Shown here piece after piece: positions 8,838 to 17,899 of a stretch of 64,000 nt of DNA. The notes beneath the pieces are model-generated. The model saw only the letters and a list, made by a program, of their open reading frames with translations. It did no database searches and was not told where the DNA came from. Origin of the DNA: Nitrososphaerota archaeon (lineage in GTDB: Archaea; Thermoproteota; Nitrososphaeria; Nitrososphaerales; Nitrosopumilaceae); assembly GCA_028867735.1 (NCBI GenBank), contig JAGWFW010000002.1, positions 17,952-81,951 on the forward strand, read 5' to 3'. The position numbers and the translations under genes were made by a program. Position 1 is the stretch's first letter. Every line of letters starts with the position of its first letter.

Positions 8838-9263
8838 TCAGGTTACATCTATTGCAAAAGTTCCTCTTGCGTCGGGATTTTGCAAGATCTTTACCATTTG
8901 CCTTGGAAGCAAATCTGCTGCGGCATCGCAATTGGTGGCCAAAGTTCTTGGACACACAAAAGCGCTCTTTCTAATTACAACGTCGTGAGGATTTGTAAGC
9001 GGCAACTTGTCGTTTCCCATCCCCTTTACTTTGAACATAAAATCTTTCACTGAAATCGTACAGGTGATACTTGATTTTGAATTTTGCAAAAGCGCTTTCA
9101 TTTTTTCTGGCAAGTCATTGCAACCAGAGCTTGCTCTTACTCCGATAATGCAGTCCCCATTTGTAGTAAGACACGACTCGGTTGTTATCTCGATTGTTTT
9201 TGGATGCAATGATCTGATGTTTTCATGACCATGGAAAGGGATCTCAAAACGCATGATTTTCAA
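8838..9263 (-). CDS. DUF371 family archaeal protein
   Basis: A 141-residue protein with the DUF371 pattern: FHGHENIRSLHPKTIEITTESCLTTNGDCIIGVRAS at the N-terminus, then a second domain half (NPHDVVIRKSAF). The family is widespread in Archaea and has no assigned function to my knowledge. It diverges from the proteasome alpha gene with only 44 bp between start codons, so the two probably share one compact promoter region. Confidence 0.75.
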   Translation of the reverse strand: MKIMRFEIPFHGHENIRSLHPKTIEITTESCLTTNGDCIIGVRASSGCNDLPEKMKALLQNSKSSITCTISVKDFMFKVKGMGNDKLPLTNPHDVVIRKSAFVCPRTLATNCDAAADLLPRQMVKILQNPDARGTFAIDVT

Positions 9264-9307
9264 CTTGTATAAACTTAAATTAAACCTTCAAAGGTAGGAA
9301 TTTTGAA

Positions 9308-10048
9308 ATGCTTCCAGCAGCAGCAGGTTATGATAGGGCAATTACTGTCTTTTCTCCTGATGGCAGACTTTACCAAGTTGAATATGCTATTGAAACAGTA
9401 AGGCGCGGTACACTTGCAATAGGTGTCAAAAGCAAGGATGGCATTGTCTTGGCAGTGGAAGAAAAGCCAAGAAAACTACAAAACTCTGATATCACTCAAA
9501 AAATATTCCAAGTAGACGATCACATTGGAGTGGCAGCAGCAGGATACATTCCAGATGCAAGATCGCAGGTAGACAACGCGCGATTTTTCTCGCAAAGTAA
9601 CAGGATGATATACGATGAACCAATCGAGGTAGAGTCTGTTGCAAAACATCTTGCTGACCAGTGTCAGCAATTTACCCAGTATGCAGGAGTTCGCCCGTTT
9701 GGTGTCGCGCTAATCATCGCAGGAATAGACAAGAGCGGAAGCACAATTTATCTGACCGATCCTAGCGGCACATACATTTCATATGATGCGGTGGCAATTG
9801 GAGCAGGCTCAGATCAAGTGACGGAATATCTGGAAAAATACTACAAAAAAGATCTCTCGCTTGACGATGCGGCGGCACTGGCAATAGAATCAATCTATCT
9901 TGTAAGCGAAGAAAAAGAAGGAGTAAAGCACATCAAGATGGCCCAAATTCTAAATGATTCCAAGGTCATGACAAAAACTGCGGAAAAAGACATTGAAAAA
10001 TACGCAGTCAAGGCAAAAGAAAACATCTCAAAGAGACAGCAAAAGTAA
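9308..10048 (+). CDS. psmA: Proteasome subunit alpha
   Basis: The structural alpha subunit forms the outer rings and gate of the 20S proteasome. The alpha-type signature is intact (YDRAITVFSPDGRLYQVEYAIE) and there is no N-terminal catalytic Thr, as expected for alpha. The GILAVEEK-like motif (GIVLAVEEKPRK) contains the pocket lysine that receives HbYX tails of the activating ATPase. Length 246 is normal. A TATA-like cttaaatta lies about 26-34 nt before the ATG. The beta subunit is not in this window. Confidence 0.95.
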   Translation: MLPAAAGYDRAITVFSPDGRLYQVEYAIETVRRGTLAIGVKSKDGIVLAVEEKPRKLQNSDITQKIFQVDDHIGVAAAGYIPDARSQVDNARFFSQSNRMIYDEPIEVESVAKHLADQCQQFTQYAGVRPFGVALIIAGIDKSGSTIYLTDPSGTYISYDAVAIGAGSDQVTEYLEKYYKKDLSLDDAAALAIESIYLVSEEKEGVKHIKMAQILNDSKVMTKTAEKDIEKYAVKAKENISKRQQK

Positions 10049-10083
10049 CTAGTATTTTATAACGCGGTCAAGCACCTGCAATA

Positions 10084-10899
10084 TTGAAAGTTTCAGTTGC
10101 CATTCCTGATTCATCGTTAATGGAAGAGCCCACTCCGCTTGACAAATCGATGAAGATATCCCAGATTGCAAGGGCATGTTCCATATTCAGGGTAAATACA
10201 ATCTATGTCTACCACGAGGCCGACGGTAGAGATAGGGACAGATCACTCTTGCGCCTAATACTGCGCTTTCTTGAAACTCCTCAATATCTGCGCCGAACGC
10301 TTTTTAGGAAGACAGACGATCTAAGGTTTGCAGGAAGTCTCAGTCCTCTTAAAATTCCATCACATGTACAGACACCAGATCCAAAAAAAGTAAGACGGGG
10401 AGACATTCGTGATGGTGTTGTCGTCTTTGCAAGAGGACAAAAATATGTAGATGTCGGATTTGAACAGTTCATACCATACCATGGACCTGACGAAGTTGGA
10501 AAAAGAATAATCGTGCAATTCAAAGAAGGATTCCCAAATTTTTCAGTAAAGCAGATCAGACGCGATGAGATCAAGCAATACTGGGGATATGAAGTCAAAG
10601 AGTCTTCCAGTCTTGCCAACCTGCTTTCAGCGTGGAATGCCCCTGTGATATTTACTTCAAGAAAAGGCAAGTCTGTGAATAAAACACAAAAATATTTTCA
10701 GGAGATTGCTGACTCGGAAGTGTTGGTAGTTTTTGGTTCTCCAAAAAGAGGAGTCCATGAAATTCTTGGCAAGGCTTTGGGAAACGTACCGCGATCTCAG
10801 ATCCTGAACTTTTTCCCCGATCAGGCCACGGAAACAGTCCGACTGGAGGAAGCAATACTTGGAACACTTGCGATCTTAAACGTATTATCGCACAACTAG
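10084..10899 (+). CDS. Putative SPOUT-class RNA methyltransferase (MTH1/C9orf114-like)
   Basis: A 271-residue protein matching the archaeal SPOUT family often encoded just upstream of ribosomal protein L3. N-terminal SPOUT half: KVSVAIPDSSL and ARACSIFRVNTIYVYHE. An OB-like insert follows (KVRRGDIRDGVVVFARGQKYVDVGFE). The C-terminal knot has VVFGSPKRGVHEIL and FPDQATETVRLEEAILGTLAILN. It should methylate RNA with SAM; the exact RNA target is not established from sequence. The start is TTG 10084. Its location beside L3 supports a ribosome-related role. Confidence 0.82.
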   Translation: MKVSVAIPDSSLMEEPTPLDKSMKISQIARACSIFRVNTIYVYHEADGRDRDRSLLRLILRFLETPQYLRRTLFRKTDDLRFAGSLSPLKIPSHVQTPDPKKVRRGDIRDGVVVFARGQKYVDVGFEQFIPYHGPDEVGKRIIVQFKEGFPNFSVKQIRRDEIKQYWGYEVKESSSLANLLSAWNAPVIFTSRKGKSVNKTQKYFQEIADSEVLVVFGSPKRGVHEILGKALGNVPRSQILNFFPDQATETVRLEEAILGTLAILNVLSHN

Positions 10900-10932
10900 T
10901 TTAATATTGAAATACTTGGCACGTTTTGGTTG

Positions 10933-11034
10933 TTGAAAGACAAAAGATTTCTTATGGTTGCAGTTATGGCTGGAATTGCGGGAATTGTCATTGGAAGTCT
11001 AATTATTGTAACACGTCTTGTGCATTTTTTATAA
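10933..11034 (+). CDS. 33-residue single-span membrane microprotein
   Basis: Too short for the ORF track. Read from TTG 10933, it encodes MKDKRFLMVAVMAGIAGIVI followed by GSLIIVTRLVHFL and a TAA stop. A charged N-terminus precedes one clear transmembrane helix of about 20 residues and a short tail. A TATA-like tttaatattga sits about 23-33 nt upstream, the spacing of a leaderless archaeal transcript, which supports expression. It lies between the SPOUT methyltransferase and L3. Function unknown; a SecE-like or regulatory microprotein role would be speculation. Confidence 0.55.
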   Translation: MKDKRFLMVAVMAGIAGIVIGSLIIVTRLVHFL

Positions 11035-11122
11035 AAGTGACAAGTTTTACAAAAAAATAATCACAAGTTGTCTTTTCTACTTATAGACTTATAATGGGGT
11101 ACTCGACTTTTAGCGTTTATCA

Positions 11123-12115
11123 ATGGGCCATAGGAAGCATAGTCAGCCAAGGAGGGGAAGCCTTGCATATTTGCCAAGGTCTCGAGCGAAGAGCATGGAG
11201 GCCAGAATTCGTACTTGGCCTGATCTTAAAACCGACGAGCCAAAACTGCAGGGACACGCAGGATTCAAGGCTGCATGCATGCGCATTGCCAGCATCGATG
11301 ACAGAGAAAAGACCCCGAACTTTGGCAAGCAGCTTGTAAGTCTTGGAACAGTTGTTGTTACCCCGCCAATGACAATTATCGGAATTAGAGGATACTCAAA
11401 GGACAGATACGGGCTTGATTCAATTTATGATGTTTATGCAAAGGACCTGCCAAAAGAACTCTCAAGGCTTTTCAGGACAAAGCACGACGAGAAAAGCGTC
11501 GAAAAAGCAGAAAAGGCGCTTGGCAGAACCGAAGAGCTCTATGCAATTACATGCGTGATGCCAGGGCGCGCAGGACTTGAGCAAAAAAAACCATTTGTGT
11601 TTGAAATTGCTGTCAAAGGCGGAGACACTCAAAAACAGTTTGCCTTTCTCAAGGAACTCTTGGGAAAGGAAGTGAAGATTGATCAGGTATTCCAAAAGGG
11701 CGCTGAAGTGGACGTTGCCGCAATCACAAAAGGAAAAGGATTCGAAGGTCCTATTGCAAGATGGGGAGTAAAAAAGAAGCAACACAAGTCAAGAAAAAGC
11801 GTAAGAGCGCTTGGTACTCTGGGTCCTATCAGTCCTGCAACAATCATGTATACTGTACCAAGGGCGGGTCAGAGAGGTTTTCATCAAAGAACGCAATACA
11901 ACAACAGAATCATGATAATGGGAAATTCTGAAAATGAAGAATACAAAATCAATCGTTCCGGCGGATTCAAACATTTTGGAGTAGTAAAAGGAGATTACGT
12001 TATTTTGCGCGGCTCGATTCCTGGAACTTATAGCAGGATGGTAAAACTTCGCGCACCTACCCGACCCAAAATATCCAAGGTCAACCAGCCAAAAATTCTG
12101 GAGATAATGATATGA
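11123..12115 (+). CDS. rpl3: 50S ribosomal protein L3 (uL3)
   Basis: First gene of the ribosomal operon. The N-terminus GHRKHSQPRRGSLAYLPRSRAKS and the C-terminal GFHQRTQYNNRIM are diagnostic of archaeal uL3, whose extension reaches the peptidyl transferase centre. Length 330 is typical of archaea. The stop overlaps the L4 start by 4 bases. TATA-like sequence near 11081-11095 may drive the operon. Confidence 0.96.
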   Translation: MGHRKHSQPRRGSLAYLPRSRAKSMEARIRTWPDLKTDEPKLQGHAGFKAACMRIASIDDREKTPNFGKQLVSLGTVVVTPPMTIIGIRGYSKDRYGLDSIYDVYAKDLPKELSRLFRTKHDEKSVEKAEKALGRTEELYAITCVMPGRAGLEQKKPFVFEIAVKGGDTQKQFAFLKELLGKEVKIDQVFQKGAEVDVAAITKGKGFEGPIARWGVKKKQHKSRKSVRALGTLGPISPATIMYTVPRAGQRGFHQRTQYNNRIMIMGNSENEEYKINRSGGFKHFGVVKGDYVILRGSIPGTYSRMVKLRAPTRPKISKVNQPKILEIMI

Positions 12116-12927
12116 AAGTTCCAGTAATGTCAACTTCTGGAGCAAAAGACGGGGAAGTAGAACTACCGCTGGTCTTTTCAACGCCGGTCAGAAATGATCT
12201 GATTCACAAAGCATACGTGCATCTAGAGTCTCACGGTTTTCAAAGACAAGGAAGGTATCCAAACGCAGGTATGGATGTGGTAGCGGAATCAAACAGCCCT
12301 CCAACAGGACATCACGCAGCAAGAGTTGCTCGTATGCGCGGAGGTGGAGGCGGAAGACAAGGTCAAGGTGGTGGTGTTGCAATGGTAAGAAAGGGAAGAC
12401 AAGCGCATCCTCCTACTTCAGACAAAGTCATATACAAATTATTGAATAAAAAAGAAAACAGGCTAGCGCTGTGCTCTGCAATAGCAGCCACATCGTCTGC
12501 CTTTTTTGTAAAACTCAGGGGTCACAAGGTTGACAAGATAGAGTCATTTCCAATCATACTGTCTGATCAGGTGGAATCAATATCCAAGTCAAAAGAGCTC
12601 TCAAAAGTCTTGGATTCTCTGCACGTATCTGATGACATTGCCAGACTTGAAGGCAGACTCAAACGTCGTTCAGGCAAGCCACAGTTGCGTGGAAGAAGTA
12701 CCAAGGTAGGAAAGAGCATCTTGCTTGTGGTAAAAGACGCAAAGAAACTTTCCAAGGCATGCGGCTCTATAATCGGAGTAGACGTTGTCGAGGCAAAAAA
12801 CCTGAGCGTAGTTGATTTGGCACCTGGCGCAAAACCAATACGATTAACCGCATATTCTAAAGGTGCGCTGGAAGAGATTGGAAAACTCAAGTCTTCGCAT
12901 CTTGAATTAATGGTGGCATTGAAATGA
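12112..12927 (+). CDS. rpl4: 50S ribosomal protein L4 (uL4)
   Basis: Archaeal uL4, 271 residues. The long exit-tunnel loop is recognisable as a Gly/Arg-rich segment (MRGGGGGRQGQGGG followed by VRKGRQAHPP). Globular motifs include LALCSAIAAT and LRGRSTKVGKSILLVV. It overlaps both neighbours by four bases (ATGA), consistent with coupled translation. Confidence 0.95.
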   Translation: MKVPVMSTSGAKDGEVELPLVFSTPVRNDLIHKAYVHLESHGFQRQGRYPNAGMDVVAESNSPPTGHHAARVARMRGGGGGRQGQGGGVAMVRKGRQAHPPTSDKVIYKLLNKKENRLALCSAIAATSSAFFVKLRGHKVDKIESFPIILSDQVESISKSKELSKVLDSLHVSDDIARLEGRLKRRSGKPQLRGRSTKVGKSILLVVKDAKKLSKACGSIIGVDVVEAKNLSVVDLAPGAKPIRLTAYSKGALEEIGKLKSSHLELMVALK

Positions 12928-13190
12928 ATGTAGACGAAGCTACCCACATCATACTCAAACCGTATGTAACTGAAAAGACATTTGCGCTAGTTGAAAATGA
13001 AAGCAGAATATGCTTTTTGGTACATGAAAACACGACCAAACCAAAGATAGCCGAAGCTATCAAAGTACTATACAACGAAACCCCGTTGGGAGTAAACGTG
13101 TGCAGAACAGTATATGGCAAAAAGGCTTTTGTAAAGTTCGAGACAATCGAAAAGGCAAGAGACCTTGCAACTAAGATAGGAATGCTATAA
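12924..13190 (+). CDS. rpl23: 50S ribosomal protein L23 (uL23)
   Basis: An 88-residue uL23 (ILKPYVTEKTFALVENESRICFLVHENTTKPKIAEA), which binds near the tunnel exit and contacts SRP and the translocon. The usual next gene, L2, is not present: only 41 bp separate this stop from S19. Confidence 0.94.
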   Translation: MNVDEATHIILKPYVTEKTFALVENESRICFLVHENTTKPKIAEAIKVLYNETPLGVNVCRTVYGKKAFVKFETIEKARDLATKIGML

Positions 13191-13219
13191 TATGGTCCTT
13201 CGAGAACGAATTCAGATAA

Positions 13220-13225
13220 AGGTGG
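13220..13225 (+). promoter_or_regulatory. Shine-Dalgarno for the TTG start of S19
   Basis: aggtgg lies six bases before TTG 13232 and fixes the start of S19 at a non-ATG codon. It matches the anti-SD end of archaeal 16S rRNA. Confidence 0.65.
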
Positions 13226-13231
13226 AAATAA

Positions 13232-13627
13232 TTGGTTAAAGAATTCAAGTATCGCGGCATGTCAGTAGAAGAACTGCAGGGACTCTCGCTTGAAAAGTTA
13301 TTTACGCTGCTGCCCGCGCGTGCAAGAAGATCGTTGACAAGGGGAATCACAGACGGCAAAAGAAAATTGCTTGAGGAGACAAAACTTGCCAAGGCAGGAA
13401 AACTGAAGACTCCAATCAAAACCCATCTTAGAGATGTGATAATTTTGCCATACATGGTTGGCATAAACATTAGCGTATTTTCCGGTAAAGAGTTTCTAGC
13501 AGTTGATATCAAACCAGAGATGGTGGGACACTATCTTGGAGAGTTTGCCATGACAAACAAAAGAGTCGTTCACGGAGCACCTGGTGTGGGAGCATCAAGG
13601 TCCAGTCTGTACGTCCCGTTAAAGTGA
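13232..13627 (+). CDS. rps19: 30S ribosomal protein S19 (uS19)
   Basis: A 131-residue archaeal uS19. The small-subunit signature is at the C-terminal half (IKTHLRDVIILPYMVG, FLAVDIKPEMVGHYLGEFAMTNKRVVHG). The TTG start is supported by the upstream aggtgg. It follows L23 directly, in the place where L2 would normally precede it. Confidence 0.94.
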   Translation: MVKEFKYRGMSVEELQGLSLEKLFTLLPARARRSLTRGITDGKRKLLEETKLAKAGKLKTPIKTHLRDVIILPYMVGINISVFSGKEFLAVDIKPEMVGHYLGEFAMTNKRVVHGAPGVGASRSSLYVPLK

Positions 13628-13632
13628 TTTTC

Positions 13633-14088
13633 ATGCATTTTGAATATTCCTTTCAAAATTATGACAAGACGCGACATGTTAGGGCCTCTTTGAGGGAAAA
13701 GACAATATCCCACAAGCATGCACGCGAAATTGCAGTTTCAATAAAGGGAATGTCAATTGAAAAGGCAAGAAACTATCTGCAGGCAGTTGTCAATCTAGAG
13801 CGAGCAGTGCCATTTCGAAGGTACAACAACGAGGTAGGCCACAAGTCAGACACCGGCGTCATGTCTGGAAGATACCCAAAAAAAGCAGCCACAGAATTTT
13901 CACGCTTACTTGACAACTTGGAATCAAATGCAGAATACAAAGGAATGGATCTTGACAGATTAAAGATAATCAATGCGACAGTTCACAAGGGCAGAAAGAT
14001 TGAAAGATTTACTCCTCGTGCACAAGGTAGGGCAACACCAAAGATTGACATTTTGACACACGTCGAGCTTGTAGCTCAGGAGCTTTGA
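13633..14088 (+). CDS. rpl22: 50S ribosomal protein L22 (uL22)
   Basis: Archaeal uL22: [20 protein letters not shown], then [22 protein letters not shown] and [16 protein letters not shown]. The track opens at GTG 13624 overlapping the S19 stop; I prefer ATG 13633 because family members begin close to this residue. Its beta-hairpin lines the exit tunnel. Confidence 0.93.
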   Translation: MHFEYSFQNYDKTRHVRASLREKTISHKHAREIAVSIKGMSIEKARNYLQAVVNLERAVPFRRYNNEVGHKSDTGVMSGRYPKKAATEFSRLLDNLESNAEYKGMDLDRLKIINATVHKGRKIERFTPRAQGRATPKIDILTHVELVAQEL

Positions 14089-14089
14089 C

Positions 14090-14875
14090 ATGTCATCAGT
14101 AAAAAACGTGATTAAAGACAGCTACAAACTGATGCTTTTGAAAGATTATCTCAGAGTTGCAATAAAAGAAGCAGGATTTTCAGGTGTCGACATTCAGAAA
14201 ACACCAACAGGTACCAGAGTGGGACTGCATGTTACAAGACCCGGCATTGTAATCGGAAGAAAAGGGAGCGGAATCCGAGACCTTACCAAAGTTTTGGAAA
14301 AAGACTTTGGCCTCAAGAGCCCACAAATTTCTGTAATTGAAATCCCTCGTCCAGAACTTGAACCAAGTGTCATGTGTAACAGAATGTCACAGCACCTTGC
14401 ACGTGGAACTGCATTCAGGCGAGCAGTCATGTGGACCCTGCAGACAATAATGGAGGCAGGCGCCATGGGTGTGCAAATCACAATATCTGGAAAGCTCAGA
14501 GGAGAACGTTCATCATTTGAAAAACACAGCAAAGGCATCTTGCCACGAGCTGGATATCAGGCAGGAATAATAGTATCAGAAGACATTGTACATGTAGAGA
14601 CCAAGATGGGTCTAATCGGCATTAGAATCAGAATTGCACGAAAAGAGAAATTCGTACCAGAATTTGAAATGAAGGCACGAAAAGAGGTTGTAGCAAAGAA
14701 AATCGTAGAACCTCTACTGGAAGAGAAGGAAGGGAAGGAAGACGAGGTAGAAGTGCTAGACGAATCCAAAATTGATCCCAGTAAACCACGTACGGAAAGT
14801 GAAGCAGTAGCGATTGAAGAGAAACTCATCGAGACAGTTGAAACATTTGAGGAAGTAGAGGAGGAACTCAAGTAA
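14090..14875 (+). CDS. rps3: 30S ribosomal protein S3 (uS3) with acidic tail
   Basis: uS3 with its KH domain ([23 protein letters not shown]) and C-terminal fold ([23 protein letters not shown]). After about residue 210 comes an acidic extension of about 50 residues ([15 protein letters not shown] ... EEVEEELK), longer than the bacterial protein. The stop overlaps the L29 start by one base. Confidence 0.95.
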   Translation: MSSVKNVIKDSYKLMLLKDYLRVAIKEAGFSGVDIQKTPTGTRVGLHVTRPGIVIGRKGSGIRDLTKVLEKDFGLKSPQISVIEIPRPELEPSVMCNRMSQHLARGTAFRRAVMWTLQTIMEAGAMGVQITISGKLRGERSSFEKHSKGILPRAGYQAGIIVSEDIVHVETKMGLIGIRIRIARKEKFVPEFEMKARKEVVAKKIVEPLLEEKEGKEDEVEVLDESKIDPSKPRTESEAVAIEEKLIETVETFEEVEEELK

Positions 14876-15078
14876 TGACAAGACTGAAGATGAAGACTTT
14901 GCGTGAGCTTAATGAAACCGACCTAAAAGACAGACTTGACCAGCTGCGCTCTGAACTTACAAAGCTTAGAATCGAGTCATCAAAAGGAACCCTTCGAAAG
15001 GACAGCGGAAAGGTAAAACCAACGCGAAGAGACATTGCAAGAGTGCTGACAAGACTAAACGAGTTGAAGAAAAAATGA
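14875..15078 (+). CDS. rpl29: 50S ribosomal protein L29 (uL29)
   Basis: A 67-residue two-helix uL29: KTLRELNETDLKDRLDQLRSELTKLRIES and RDIARVLTRLNELKKK. It binds near the tunnel exit beside L23. It overlaps the RNase P protein gene by 4 bases. Confidence 0.93.
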   Translation: MTRLKMKTLRELNETDLKDRLDQLRSELTKLRIESSKGTLRKDSGKVKPTRRDIARVLTRLNELKKK

Positions 15079-15341
15079 TGACACAAGACAACATTGCATC
15101 ACATGAATTAATTGGACTATACACAGAAATCATCCAGTCTGAAAACACACAGATTGTTGGCGTATCTGGAAAAATTGTAGACGAAACAAAATTCATGTTT
15201 ACACTTGACACCAAAAAAGGGTTCAAAAAGTTCCCAAAAGAGTCTACGCAGTGGAAGTTTGTCTTTAATGGCGATACGGCTCAAATAGATGGAACTAAAT
15301 TAACCAAGAGATCATACGAAAGAATGGGAGTAAAGGCATGA
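15075..15341 (+). CDS. rnp1: RNase P protein component 1 (Rpp29/Pop4)
   Basis: An 88-residue Sm-like barrel protein of archaeal RNase P: ELIGLYTEIIQSENTQIVGVSGKIVDETKFMF ... FVFNGDTAQIDGTKLTKRSYERM. It helps the RNase P RNA cleave tRNA 5' leaders. Its place between L29 and S17 is the standard archaeal position. Overlaps at both ends suggest coupling. Confidence 0.92.
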   Translation: MMTQDNIASHELIGLYTEIIQSENTQIVGVSGKIVDETKFMFTLDTKKGFKKFPKESTQWKFVFNGDTAQIDGTKLTKRSYERMGVKA

Positions 15342-15661
15342 CTAGAAACATTGGACTTCAGGTAACCGCACCTAAATCGGAATGCAAAGACGATGATTGC
15401 CCGTTCCACGGTACTCTGAGCATAAGGGGAAAACTAATTCAAGGCAAAGTAGTCAGCGCCAAGGCTCCAAAAATGGTCGTAGTGCAACAAGAGGCTCCAA
15501 AATTTGTTCCAAAATACAAAAGATATGCACGTAGCCAAAGCAAGATTCATGCTCACAGACCTCTTTGCATCGATCTCAAAGAGGGAGACATAGTATTGAC
15601 AGCAGAGTGCAGACCTCTATCAAAGAGTGTATCATTTGTGGTAGTGGAGGTTGTGTCATAA
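15338..15661 (+). CDS. rps17: 30S ribosomal protein S17 (uS17)
   Basis: A 107-residue archaeal uS17: CPFHGTLSIRGKLIQGKVVSAKAPKMVVVQ with YKRYARSQSKIHAHRPLCIDLKEGDIV and the C-terminal CRPLSKSVSFVVVEVV. It binds 16S rRNA early in assembly. It overlaps L14 by one base. Confidence 0.95.
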   Translation: MTRNIGLQVTAPKSECKDDDCPFHGTLSIRGKLIQGKVVSAKAPKMVVVQQEAPKFVPKYKRYARSQSKIHAHRPLCIDLKEGDIVLTAECRPLSKSVSFVVVEVVS

Positions 15662-16098
15662 TGGCGGCAACAAAAAGTCGTGCAGTATCTGCAAAGGGTG
15701 TACAAGAATTTAGGCCATATGTTACAAGGCCTCTTCCACTTGGAGCCCAAGTCGTATGTGCAGACAATACTGGAGCCAAGATACTGGAAATTGTAATGGT
15801 GCAAAAGACAAAGACCAGAGTGGCAAGATATCCTTCTGCAGCAGTAGGAGATTTTGTGAACGTTGTAGTTAAGAAAGGTCCGGGTGAGCTTAGAGGACAA
15901 ATATTTGGCGCAGTGGTGATTCGACAAAAATATGCAATTCGAAGATTAAGCGGTGTTAGAGTAACATTTGAGGATAATGCGGCAGTGCTTGTCACCCCAG
16001 AAGGTGAAATCAAGGGAACCGAGATCAAAGGTCCGGTTGCAGTAGAGGCATCAGAAAAGTGGCCAAGGATAGCAAACCTGGCGTCCATGGTGGTATAA
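15661..16098 (+). CDS. rpl14: 50S ribosomal protein L14 (uL14)
   Basis: The track extends this ORF to 15565, inside S17; the uL14 reading starts at ATG 15661 (MAATKSRAVSAKGVQEFRPY). Signature segments are GAQVVCADNTGAKILEIVMV and VVVKKGPGELRGQIFGAVVIRQKYAIRR. The 145-residue protein sits at the subunit interface. Confidence 0.95.
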   Translation: MAATKSRAVSAKGVQEFRPYVTRPLPLGAQVVCADNTGAKILEIVMVQKTKTRVARYPSAAVGDFVNVVVKKGPGELRGQIFGAVVIRQKYAIRRLSGVRVTFEDNAAVLVTPEGEIKGTEIKGPVAVEASEKWPRIANLASMVV

Positions 16099-16099
16099 A

Positions 16100-16651
16100 A
16101 TGAAGCCAACAACTGTACGACACCGAATGATATACATCGCACCGCTGCATCTTGCAAGCAAGCAACTGGCAGCTCCTCTGTCTGACGAACTACAGGAAAA
16201 ATATCATCAAAACAGTGCACGCGTAATTGAAGGCGACAGCGTCAAGGTGCTAAGAGGTGAGTTCAAAGGAATTGAAGGCAAGGTTACCAGTGTATCAACA
16301 TTAAAACGCGGGGTTGCAATAGAGGGAATAAAACGTGAAAAACTCAAGGGAGGAAACGTGGACATTTACATTCATCCATCAAAAGTAATGATTACTACAT
16401 TAAATCTTGAAGACAAGTGGAGGCAGGGCAGGCTTGAGGGACAAAAACCAAAGACTGTAAAACAAAAGCCTGCAGAAGAACCAAAAGAGGCCGCAAAACC
16501 AAAAGAGCAACCAAAGGAAAGTACACCCAAAGAAAGTACGCCAAAGGAGAGCGCACCAAAGGAAAAGCCAAAACAAAAAGAAACAAAAGCAGCTAAAAAA
16601 ACCGAAAAGACAGAGAAAAAATCTCCAAAAACAAAAAAGAGTGATAAATAA
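16100..16651 (+). CDS. rpl24: 50S ribosomal protein L24 (uL24) with Lys/Pro-rich tail
   Basis: The first ~120 residues are uL24 with its KOW motif (VIEGDSVKVLRGEFKGIEGKVTSV). The last ~65 residues are low-complexity lysine, proline and glutamate with short repeats (KESTPKESTPKESAPKEKPK). The extension is probably a disordered rRNA-binding tail. It overlaps the S4e start by one base. Confidence 0.93.
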   Translation: MKPTTVRHRMIYIAPLHLASKQLAAPLSDELQEKYHQNSARVIEGDSVKVLRGEFKGIEGKVTSVSTLKRGVAIEGIKREKLKGGNVDIYIHPSKVMITTLNLEDKWRQGRLEGQKPKTVKQKPAEEPKEAAKPKEQPKESTPKESTPKESAPKEKPKQKETKAAKKTEKTEKKSPKTKKSDK

Positions 16652-17367
16652 TGGTAAGCATAGCAGGAAGTAAGAAACTAAAAAGACAGATGGCCCCGCT
16701 TTTCTGGGGAATAACAAGAAAGGACAAGAGATTTGTTGTCACAGTAAAGCCAGGCGGTCACAAAAAAAGTATCTCCATACCTACTGCCGTCTTTGTGCGT
16801 GATACGCTAAAGCTTGCAACCACGCTTAGGGAAACCAAGTCTGTCATATATGGCGGAAAGATAAAAGTGGACGGCATTGTTCGCAAGTCCCTTCACCATG
16901 GAATAGGGCTCATGGATGTGGTAGAGCTAGAGGGAGTGCCGGAAGTTTACAGGCTTGTTCCAAAAGACCTTACCGTTCTGCAACCAATAACAATTAACGC
17001 ATCTGAAAAGGCAAAGAAACTGCTCAAGGTGACAAGAAAGGTAACAATCAAGGGCAAGAAAACACAGCTTGGCTTCCACGACGGAAGAATTCTAATATCT
17101 GACGCCAAAGTCAGCGTGGGGGATACATGCCTGGTCCAGGTTCCAGAAACAAAGATAGTTGACATTATAAAACTCGAGAAAGGTGTGCAGGTAATCGTAA
17201 CAAGCGGAGTTAACGCGGGAAAGATGGGGCGAGTGGCAGAGATGGAGGCAGGAACATTCGTTCTTCCAAAAAGAGCATTAGTTGATATTGATGATAGGCA
17301 AATTGAAATTCCGTCCGAGTCTATAATGGCAGTCGGAAAGGACAAACCAGTAATACAAATCCAGTGA
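16651..17367 (+). CDS. rps4e: 30S ribosomal protein S4e (eS4)
   Basis: An archaeal/eukaryotic-type eS4 of 238 residues. It has an S4-like RNA-binding segment (VIYGGKIKVDGIVRKSLHHGIGLMDVVEL), a central domain, and a KOW-like C-terminus (VIVTSGVNAGKMGRVAEME). Its presence marks the operon as archaeal. Confidence 0.95.
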   Translation: MVSIAGSKKLKRQMAPLFWGITRKDKRFVVTVKPGGHKKSISIPTAVFVRDTLKLATTLRETKSVIYGGKIKVDGIVRKSLHHGIGLMDVVELEGVPEVYRLVPKDLTVLQPITINASEKAKKLLKVTRKVTIKGKKTQLGFHDGRILISDAKVSVGDTCLVQVPETKIVDIIKLEKGVQVIVTSGVNAGKMGRVAEMEAGTFVLPKRALVDIDDRQIEIPSESIMAVGKDKPVIQIQ

Positions 17368-17375
17368 TAGTAAAC

Positions 17376-17897
17376 ATGTCTCAAAAAATAGAATCTCCAA
17401 TGAAAAAGATAACGGTGGCAAAGGTAGTGCTAAACATGGGCGTAGGCAAATCAGGAGAACCAATCGAGCGGGCCAAGCGCGCACTAGAACAAATATCAGG
17501 ACAAAAGCCATCCCCTAGAGCAGCCAAAGCAACACAACGAGACTGGGGAGTGCACAAGGGCGAACCAATTGGTGTTGCAGTAACCCTAAGAAAAGAGCCT
17601 GCAATTGCGTTGATAAAAAGACTGTTTACTGCCAAGGGAAGCCAGATCAAGGGCTCTTCATTTGACAATTTTGGAAATATTTCTTTTGGAATACGCGAAC
17701 ACATTGATATTCCAGGCGTAAAGTATGACCCAAACATTGGAATTGTAGGACTGAATATCTCGATATCTTTGACAAGGCCGGGATTTAACATTAGAATAAG
17801 AAGCAAGCACAAGGCAAGCGTTGGACATGGCCACACCATAACTGCCGATGACGCCAAGGCATACCTGTCGCAGACGTTTGGCATCCAGGTGGTATAA
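17376..17897 (+). CDS. rpl5: 50S ribosomal protein L5 (uL5)
   Basis: uL5, which binds 5S rRNA: MKKITVAKVVLNMGVGKSGEPIERAKRALEQISGQKPSPRAAK and HIDIPGVKYDPNIGIVGLNI. The track begins at GTG 17364 overlapping the S4e stop; ATG 17376 (MSQKIESPM) fits family N-termini better. Confidence 0.94.
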   Translation: MSQKIESPMKKITVAKVVLNMGVGKSGEPIERAKRALEQISGQKPSPRAAKATQRDWGVHKGEPIGVAVTLRKEPAIALIKRLFTAKGSQIKGSSFDNFGNISFGIREHIDIPGVKYDPNIGIVGLNISISLTRPGFNIRIRSKHKASVGHGHTITADDAKAYLSQTFGIQVV

Positions 17898-17899
17898 AC

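Noticed and set aside
15576-16220. ORF 15576-16220 (-), 214 codons
   Set aside because: Antisense shadow of S17/L14/L24.
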